This document shows, piece by piece, positions 24,810 through 29,870 of a stretch of 29,870 nt of DNA. The notes beneath the pieces were generated by a model. That model was not told where the DNA came from. It worked only from the letters and a program-made list of their open reading frames with translations, and searched no databases. Position 1 is the stretch's first letter, and each line of letters opens with the position of its first letter. Made by a program: the position numbers and the translations under genes. The DNA comes from an uncultured Acetatifactor sp. (GTDB lineage: Bacteria; Bacillota; Clostridia; Lachnospirales; Lachnospiraceae): the NCBI GenBank assembly GCA_934433135.1, contig CAKRZO010000032.1, forward strand, positions 1 to 29,870, given 5' to 3'.

Positions 24810-25709
24810 ATGTTCAAAAAATGGAGAAGACAGTCGACAGCGGACAGAGTATTTGATATTATAAATTATGCAATACTCTTGTTCCTTTTTTTGATATGTA
24901 TCTACCCTCTTTATTATGTATTAATTGTATCCTTTAACAGTCAGGTTACAGGAGTGTATCTATGGCCGAAAGAATTCTCTTTGAAAGCCTATAAAATGGT
25001 TCTGGAAGATAGCAATATCTGGCTTGGGTATGCCAATACTATTTTTTATACCGCGGCGAATGTAATATGTTCTTTGCTTGTTATGACACCCTGTGCCTAT
25101 GCATTATCCAGAAAGGATTTTGTGGGACGGGGGTTGATTATGGGAATGATCATGGTTACGATGTTTGTCAGCGGAGGATTGATTCCGGGATATCTGAATA
25201 TGAGAAATCTGGGGCTTTTGGATTCCAGATGGGGAATTATTTTAAGCAGTCTTGTATCGACCTATAACGTTATTGTGGCAAAGACCTTTTTCAGCACCAC
25301 GATTCCCGATGAACTGTTGGAGGCGACCAAGATTGACGGAGGAGGGAACTTTGTCTTTTTCACCAAAGTGGTTCTGCCCCTGTCAAAGCCGATTCTGGCA
25401 GTACTGACCTTGTATGTGGGGGTAGGAAGATGGAACAGTTATTTTACGGAAATGATTTATCTGAGAAATAAGAACCTGTATCCGCTGACTTTGTATTTAA
25501 GAAGGCTTCTCTCTTCCGTCGAAGCGATGGTAACCATGCTTTCCGAAGGATTGGTAGAAGGTACGGCAGATGCCTTGGTGAGTATGCAGATGGCAACGAT
25601 TATGCAATATTGTCTGATTGTTGTTTCCACCATTCCGATGATGATCCTTTATCCGTTTATGCAAAAGTATTTTGCCAAGGGTGTGATGATCGGAAGTGTA
25701 AAAGGATAG
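24810..25709 (+). CDS. lplC: ABC sugar permease, LplC type
   Basis: The start at 24810 (MFKKWRRQSTADRVF) lies nine bases after GGGGAGG; an in-frame ATG at 24786 overlaps the upstream gene and precedes that site. The 299-residue product has six membrane helices, the family's ICIYPLYYVLIVSFN start, and an EAA loop around residues 168-190 (ELLEATKIDGGGNF). It pairs with LplB to form the membrane channel for the oligosaccharide. The C-terminus PFMQKYFAKGVMIGSVKG is the family's typical ending. Confidence 0.9.
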   Translation: MFKKWRRQSTADRVFDIINYAILLFLFLICIYPLYYVLIVSFNSQVTGVYLWPKEFSLKAYKMVLEDSNIWLGYANTIFYTAANVICSLLVMTPCAYALSRKDFVGRGLIMGMIMVTMFVSGGLIPGYLNMRNLGLLDSRWGIILSSLVSTYNVIVAKTFFSTTIPDELLEATKIDGGGNFVFFTKVVLPLSKPILAVLTLYVGVGRWNSYFTEMIYLRNKNLYPLTLYLRRLLSSVEAMVTMLSEGLVEGTADALVSMQMATIMQYCLIVVSTIPMMILYPFMQKYFAKGVMIGSVKG

Positions 25710-25780
25710 CGGAACCTGTGGTGATTGTTATCTGTTGGAAGCATTGGACTTCATGGAAAGGATGCTCTGTTTTATAAAAA

Positions 25781-27955
25781 ATGAAAGATTTCAAAGCTTT
25801 TGTAAAAACTACATTTTATTACTTCGTACCATTCGTGGTCATGTCTGTTATTGCAACAGTTTTGCTGCAGAGAGCTTTTTCCATGCTGAAGGAACAAAAT
25901 ATCCTGATCATGAAAAATCAGATCAGCAATATCCTGACAGCAGTGGAAGGTGATGTAACACTTACGGCACAGATTTCCAATGAAATTTGTGCCGATTCGG
26001 CGTTGTCCAGAAAAAAAGTCACGGCTTTTGATGCCCAGACTCTAAAAGGGATTGAGAGATTACGGAATTACGGCAGTATGCTCTCCTTGAATCAGATTCT
26101 GCTTTTAAGTTACGGAGAAAGTATGCTTTTAACGAAGGATGGTTCGGTACAGGAACATGTTTTTGCAGCAAATCGGTTGAGCCTTAAGGAAGAAAGTATT
26201 GATCTTTTTGAGTCGATGATGCAGAGTACGGAAACGATTCAGAACAATATACTGGAAAAGAAAGACGGAACCAGACTGCTGTTTTTGCTTTATTATTATC
26301 CGCAGACAAGGAATATTGACGAAAAAAGAATCGGCTGCGTTTTTGAGGAATCAGTTCTGCAAAGAAGGCTGGCGGATACCGTGGAGGGGTTAAAGGGAAC
26401 GGTTTTCTTTACGTGGAATGACCGCCTTCTGACAATGGTTACGGATGCGACAGGCGGATTAAACGGGAAGGAAGCGGAAGAATATTATAAAGAGTTCCTG
26501 GAGAATGAGAGTAATGATTATACGAAAATTGTGTGCGAAGGAAAAAATTACAAAGCGCAGATCCAGGTTTACCTGGACAATGAAATGATCGGCGGAAGCC
26601 TGATTGAAACAGAGATAAAAATGCTGGTGATAGGACTTATCTGTTTTATCTGTATGGCGGCATTTTTGTGGATTTATTCACGGCACAGATACCGTTTAAT
26701 TGTGGAACTGCGCCAGATTGCACTGAATAATCATTCCGGGGAAAAAATCCTGGATAAGACGGATGACTTTGAAATTATACAGATGGTATTGCAGAATAAT
26801 TATAACCGGATCAGCAAGCAGAAGGAAGTATTTGATCATTTTCAGAAAGAGGCCAAGAGCCAGCTTTCCTGGATGCTTTTAAACAGCGCCTTGCCAGAAG
26901 ATATTCATGCCAAAGAACTGCTGGAAGATTACGGCATTGTTTTTGACGGGAGTTATTACTGCGTGCTGGAGTTTTTGATCGAAGAGGCGCCTTCGCAGGA
27001 TATGGAGATGTATGAAATACCGGAAGTACTGATTCACAGCGTGATTCGCGGTGCGGATTACACTTTGTTTGCGGTGGGAGCGGCGTTATCTCTTCGGGAT
27101 GAGGATCACAGTATGCGTTTATCCTTGATAGAAGAGATTCAGAAGAAACTGGAAGAAGCAGGATGTTCCGTGAAAGGGGCGTTCAGCGGTCTGGTTTATG
27201 AACAGATAGATCAGATTCATTCCTCTCAGGCGGAGGCGCTTTCGGTGGTGCAGTTTTCTGTCTATATGGGAAAGATGGATAAGGTGCTCTTTTTTGATGA
27301 ATTTGCCAATGTGACCAAAAGGGTGCCTCATGTAATTACGGAATTAATGGAGGAACTGGTAACCTGTATCCGGAATCGGAATGCTGCGGAAGCGGTTGAA
27401 ATCCTGCAGCGGCTGACAGCCATTCCGGAAGATGTGGCAAAGGATCTTCATATTTATGTGCGTTATAAGATTATACAGCTCTTAATGGACGAGGTGGATG
27501 AAAAGAGTCTTAATGTGTCGCAGATGAACCGGCTGATGTCCTTTGTGGAATTGAGTGATCAGGTATTCTATGACCATATGAAGGATTATATTCTGGAAAT
27601 CATCGGATGCCCGGAAAAGAAAAAAGCGGACGTAAAGGAAATCGTGACCTATATTGAAGAACGCTGGTCAGATTCCAGTTTAAGCCTTGCAGATGTGGCG
27701 GAGCAGTTCGAAATCAGTGAGCGGTCGGTGAATCGAATGCTGAAAAGCTCCATTCAGCAGACCTATAAGGAGTACTTAGACAGTCTGCGCCTGAAAAAAA
27801 CCTGTGAGCTGTTGGATCATACGGAAATGGATATCAAGGATGTGGTAAAAGCGGTAGGTTACTTTGATATTTCCAGCTTTAACAGGTTATTCAAGAAATA
27901 TAAAGGGATGACTCCTACGGAATACCGAAGCCGGAACGAAGAAGCATTCCGTTAA
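25781..27955 (+). CDS. membrane-bound AraC-family regulator (YesS/YtdP-like)
   Basis: The 724-residue protein has a membrane helix near residues 9-31, an extracytoplasmic sensor region, a second membrane helix at about 281-301 (MLVIGLICFICMAAFLWIY), a cytoplasmic middle region and a C-terminal AraC double helix-turn-helix from about 618 (DVKEIVTYIEERW; SLADVAEQFEISERSVNRML; MTPTEYRSR). It can thus sense a ligand outside and bind DNA inside as one chain. B. subtilis YesS and YtdP, near rhamnogalacturonan genes, have the same layout. In-frame TAA just upstream fixes the start at 25781 or later; the ribosome site is weak. Likely controls the preceding transport and surface genes. Confidence 0.85.
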   Translation: MKDFKAFVKTTFYYFVPFVVMSVIATVLLQRAFSMLKEQNILIMKNQISNILTAVEGDVTLTAQISNEICADSALSRKKVTAFDAQTLKGIERLRNYGSMLSLNQILLLSYGESMLLTKDGSVQEHVFAANRLSLKEESIDLFESMMQSTETIQNNILEKKDGTRLLFLLYYYPQTRNIDEKRIGCVFEESVLQRRLADTVEGLKGTVFFTWNDRLLTMVTDATGGLNGKEAEEYYKEFLENESNDYTKIVCEGKNYKAQIQVYLDNEMIGGSLIETEIKMLVIGLICFICMAAFLWIYSRHRYRLIVELRQIALNNHSGEKILDKTDDFEIIQMVLQNNYNRISKQKEVFDHFQKEAKSQLSWMLLNSALPEDIHAKELLEDYGIVFDGSYYCVLEFLIEEAPSQDMEMYEIPEVLIHSVIRGADYTLFAVGAALSLRDEDHSMRLSLIEEIQKKLEEAGCSVKGAFSGLVYEQIDQIHSSQAEALSVVQFSVYMGKMDKVLFFDEFANVTKRVPHVITELMEELVTCIRNRNAAEAVEILQRLTAIPEDVAKDLHIYVRYKIIQLLMDEVDEKSLNVSQMNRLMSFVELSDQVFYDHMKDYILEIIGCPEKKKADVKEIVTYIEERWSDSSLSLADVAEQFEISERSVNRMLKSSIQQTYKEYLDSLRLKKTCELLDHTEMDIKDVVKAVGYFDISSFNRLFKKYKGMTPTEYRSRNEEAFR

Positions 27956-27996
27956 AAACCGTCGGAAGACAAACATAAAAATTTAAGCGGAATGCT
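27943..27996. other. imperfect inverted repeat across the end of the membrane regulator gene
   Basis: AGCATTCCGTTAAA (27943-27956) can pair with TTTAAGCGGAATGCT (27982-27996) with one bulged G; the loop has 25 bases. A T7 run occurs only 16 bases later. It may act as a weak terminator. Confidence 0.4.
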
Positions 27997-27997
27997 G

Positions 27998-28026
27998 TTG
28001 TAAAGACCACCATTTTTTTGTATAAT
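27998..28026 (+). promoter_or_regulatory. promoter of the TetR gene
   Basis: TTGTAA (27998-28003), 17 bases, TATAAT (28021-28026), 89 bases ahead of the start. Confidence 0.6.
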
Positions 28027-28114
28027 CATTTTAAGTTACAGGAACTTGAGGCGGATGTGATGTAATTCGTGTAAAAGTGCGAAAACCAGAGCAGTACAGA
28101 AGGATGGAAACGGG

Positions 28115-28723
28115 ATGAATGGAAAGTTTTTTGTCTTAAAGAAGGAAAAGCAGGACAGGATGATCAATGCGGCGCTTAAGGTGTTTGCCATGCAGGGATA
28201 TCGCCATGCCAGCACGGATGAAATCGTGAAAGAGGCCGGAATCAGCAAAGGCCTCTTATTTCACTATTTTGAAAGTAAGGCCGGGTTGTATGCTTTTGTC
28301 TATGATTATTCCGTCCGTTTTATGACGATGGAGCTTGGAATTTTTGTCTCCCCCGGGAAAAAGGACATGTTTGACCTCTTTCGGCAGATGGAACAGGCCA
28401 GAGTCAACCTGATGAAAAGCTATCCGTATATCCAGCAGTTCTTAAACCGCAGCATGACGGAGAATGTCAGTGAAGCCCTGCTGGCAACGGAGGAAAAAAG
28501 AGCCGTCCTGGAAAAATGCTATGCCGATTTATATGAGCAGGCGGACTTTTCCCTGCTTCCACCGGGAGCGGACGGCCCTAAATTATGGAAAATGCTGGAG
28601 CTTACCGTAAAGGGACTTATGACCGAGAAGTTTGAATCGGATTCTTTCCAGCCGGATATGCTTTATGAGGAGATTCTGGGGTATCTCGAGCTTTTAAAAA
28701 AGACCGTCAGGAATTCCGATTGA
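28115..28723 (+). CDS. TetR-family transcription regulator
   Basis: The 202-residue protein starts at an ATG preceded by AAGGATGGAAACGGG. The N-terminal helix-turn-helix is clear: RMINAALKVFAMQGYRHAST, then EIVKEAGISKGLLFHYFESK (quoted to landmarks). The C-terminal two thirds are helical and form the ligand and dimer domain; no ligand can be named. TetR proteins usually repress transporter or enzyme genes, often neighbours. Its coding end overlaps the convergent AraC gene by 17 bases, so no terminator separates them. Confidence 0.88.
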   Translation: MNGKFFVLKKEKQDRMINAALKVFAMQGYRHASTDEIVKEAGISKGLLFHYFESKAGLYAFVYDYSVRFMTMELGIFVSPGKKDMFDLFRQMEQARVNLMKSYPYIQQFLNRSMTENVSEALLATEEKRAVLEKCYADLYEQADFSLLPPGADGPKLWKMLELTVKGLMTEKFESDSFQPDMLYEEILGYLELLKKTVRNSD

Positions 28724-29480
28724 GACGGCGGTATTCGCCGGGGGTCATGAGGCACTCCTTTTTAAAAATCCGGTTGAAATTCCGGATGGTGTCAAACCCG
28801 CACAGATCGGCAATTTCGGTGATATTCCTGTTCGTCTCCGAGAGATATTCTCTGGCAAGCTGGATGCGGTAGTGATTGACATAATCCGTAAAATTCATCT
28901 GGAAATGCTTATGAAAAAAAGAAGAAAGATAGCTGTAATTGTAGCCGATTTTCTTCGCAATGTCTTTCAAATTCAACGGCTTGCGATAATTGTCCTGAAC
29001 CAGAAAAGCAAGCGTATTGACAAGAGACGATCCTGTTGTATCGATTTTTAACAGACGGCTGCCGGTAAAAACCAGGCTGCAGAAAGAATACAATACGGAC
29101 CGGATCTGAAATTTATCACTGTTCTTATTCTGAAGAATGGTCAGGGCTTTTGGCGTTTCCAAAGCAAAAACCGGCCTTTCAAAATGATTCCCGTTGACCG
29201 TCTCATAAAACTCCGGAATCCAGTCGCCGGAAAACACACAAAGATAACTTTTGCAATAATCCGGCGTCTCATAGGAATGAATCTGCCCCGGCAGGATCAT
29301 AATACACTCCCTGGTCTCTAACGCAAATATCTGTCCATCGATTTCACAACACATACTCCCTTCCAGAACAAATAAAATCTCAAAGCTTCTGTGCATATGC
29401 TTCGGAAAATTCAGATTCGTATCATATTGATGATATAGATATTTCCTTTTATCGGACCGATGCTTTTCAAAACTTATCAT
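28707..29480 (-). CDS. AraC-family transcription regulator
   Basis: The 257-residue protein starts at the ATG at 29480, twelve bases after GGAGGG. It has an N-terminal cupin (NFPKHMHRSFEILFVLEG; IMILPGQIHSYE) and a C-terminal AraC domain (LNLKDIAKKIGYNYSYLSSF; EIADLCGFDTIRNFNRIFKK; MTPGEYRRLNR). It resembles sugar-responsive activators. The gene is divergent from a xylose isomerase-like fragment, so pentose control is a reasonable guess. Overlap with the TetR gene suggests antisense effects between the two transcripts. Confidence 0.87.
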   Translation of the reverse strand: MISFEKHRSDKRKYLYHQYDTNLNFPKHMHRSFEILFVLEGSMCCEIDGQIFALETRECIMILPGQIHSYETPDYCKSYLCVFSGDWIPEFYETVNGNHFERPVFALETPKALTILQNKNSDKFQIRSVLYSFCSLVFTGSRLLKIDTTGSSLVNTLAFLVQDNYRKPLNLKDIAKKIGYNYSYLSSFFHKHFQMNFTDYVNHYRIQLAREYLSETNRNITEIADLCGFDTIRNFNRIFKKECLMTPGEYRRLNRNS

Positions 29481-29507
29481 AACTTATCGCAACCCTCCAT
29501 GCCTTTT

Positions 29508-29521
29508 CGAAAACGATAACA
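29508..29521. promoter_or_regulatory. cre-like site (catabolite repression)
   Basis: CGAAAACGATAACA differs at one position from the CcpA-binding consensus form TGAAAACGATAACA. It lies about 35 bases downstream of the AraC start site, where bound CcpA would block transcription. Confidence 0.45.
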
Positions 29522-29555
29522 GTTATACCTAATGCAATCCAAATTTTTGTCTGCT

Positions 29556-29584
29556 ATTATAAAACATATTTCTTGTATTTTCAA
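29556..29584 (-). promoter_or_regulatory. promoter of the right-hand AraC gene
   Basis: On the minus strand TTGAAA (29584-29579), 17 bases, TATAAT (29561-29556): a near-consensus promoter 76 bases ahead of the start codon. Confidence 0.65.
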
Positions 29585-29635
29585 TCCCATGGATGATATG
29601 CTGATGATATCCTTATAAGGTTACAATTGTATATA

Positions 29636-29661
29636 AGAGCAAGTCCCTAAGGGCAGGCTCT
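29636..29661 (+). promoter_or_regulatory. attenuator-like hairpin ahead of the xylose isomerase-like start
   Basis: AGAGC/GCTCT encloses CCCT/AGGG, followed by CTTTTAAATTTTTTT. It lies between a TATATA-like -10 (around 29630) and the GGGAGG of the next frame, so it could stop transcription early. The palindrome CCTTATAAGG stands just upstream at 29611-29620. Confidence 0.45.
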
Positions 29662-29687
29662 CTTTTAAATTTTTTTGGGAGGTTTGT

Positions 29688-29867
29688 ATGGAGTATTTTA
29701 ATTTTATTGACAAGGTAAAATTTGAAGGAACCGGAAGCAGGAATGCGCTGGCATTCCGCTATTATGACGCAGAAAATCCAAACGTTTGGATTTTCCGCGA
29801 TATCCAAACTTACATAAAATCCAAACCTTTTGCAGATGATGCAGGAAATGCAATAAATAGCATCTGA
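29688..29867 (+). pseudogene. xylA: xylose isomerase-like N-terminus, interrupted
   Basis: ATG at 29688 after GGGAGG. The first 28 or so residues, MEYFNFIDKVKFEGTGSRN and then ALAFRYYDAE, match the start of xylose isomerases (KVKFEGP-S-NPLAFKYYN). A real enzyme continues with about 410 further residues. Here the sequence changes to NPNVWIFRDIQTYIKSK and stops at 29865-29867, giving only 59 residues. The departure coincides with a perfect palindrome. Either the gene is broken by an insertion or deletion, or the window ends in an assembly artefact. Confidence 0.65.
29773..29826. repeat. 22-bp palindrome and ATCCAAAC repeats at the xylA break
   Basis: Bases 29773-29794 form a perfect palindrome, AAAATCCAAAC followed by its reverse complement. 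ATCCAAAC occurs again at 29802-29809 and 29819-29826, so four half-sites are packed into 54 bases. They begin where the reading frame leaves the xylose isomerase family, as expected of a mobile-element end or multi-site binding region. Confidence 0.7.
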
Positions 29868-29870
29868 AAA

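Noticed and set aside
25735..25953. 72-residue frame overlapping the start of the membrane regulator
   Set aside because: It has no family signature and no clear ribosome site; it could at most be a leader frame.

Overview
The window looks like accessory chromosome from a Gram-positive gut anaerobe of the Clostridia, most likely Lachnospiraceae. The evidence is strong AGGAGG-type ribosome sites, moderate-to-low GC, LplABC-type sugar ABC transport genes with no ATPase of their own, membrane-bound AraC regulators, and a surface protein that combines beta-helix, FIVAR-like, cohesin-like and dockerin modules. No phage genes, CRISPR array, rRNA or tRNA were seen.

Left part (1-5445): a possible IS3-type fragment at the edge, then an unusual protein joining a GH28-like parallel beta-helix to an AAC(3)-type acetyltransferase domain. 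A truncated IS21-family element (2140-2540) has replaced the 5' end of a PnuC-like transporter gene. Behind it lie a five-bladed-propeller glycosidase-like gene and an amidohydrolase gene, in a more AT-rich stretch that looks foreign to the rest.

Decay zone (5446-7700): two direct copies of a structured leader (5465-5597 and 6560-6703) flank a RelB/RelE-type toxin-antitoxin pair on the opposite strand. Each copy ends in a terminator-like hairpin followed by the start of a broken DUF3800 gene. They fit the idea of the published DUF3800 RNA motifs. A small acidic membrane protein gene follows. After it come relics of a second antitoxin gene with its promoter and of an AraC regulator's C-terminus.

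Middle (7710-14687): a cytoplasmic LacZ-type GH2 beta-galactosidase gene converges on an AraC regulator gene. That regulator is divergent from an apparent operon of an EamA-type transporter, a Gfo/Idh/MocA-like protein with an altered EKP motif, and a GNAT acetyltransferase. A long hairpin terminator closes it. The layout suggests import and processing of a galactoside or modified sugar under AraC control.

Surface and uptake system (14693-27955): a 2099-residue secreted protein carries two beta-helix regions (the second GH141-like), Fn3-like, FIVAR-like, carbohydrate-binding-like, cohesin-like and repeat regions and a C-terminal dockerin. The next gene encodes a small anchored protein with a cohesin-like domain. 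This pair is the best candidate for an undescribed system: a two-gene cohesin/dockerin surface display unit. It is followed by a lipoprotein binding protein, two permeases and a membrane AraC regulator, an arrangement like the B. subtilis yes/yte rhamnogalacturonan loci. The glycan is therefore probably a plant-wall or host polysaccharide, but the sequence does not name it.

Right end (27998-29870): a TetR regulator gene converges, with a short overlap, on an AraC regulator gene. The AraC gene is divergent from the beginning of a xylose isomerase-like gene whose frame departs from the family after about 28 residues, at a perfect 22-bp palindrome and repeats of ATCCAAAC, just before the window ends.
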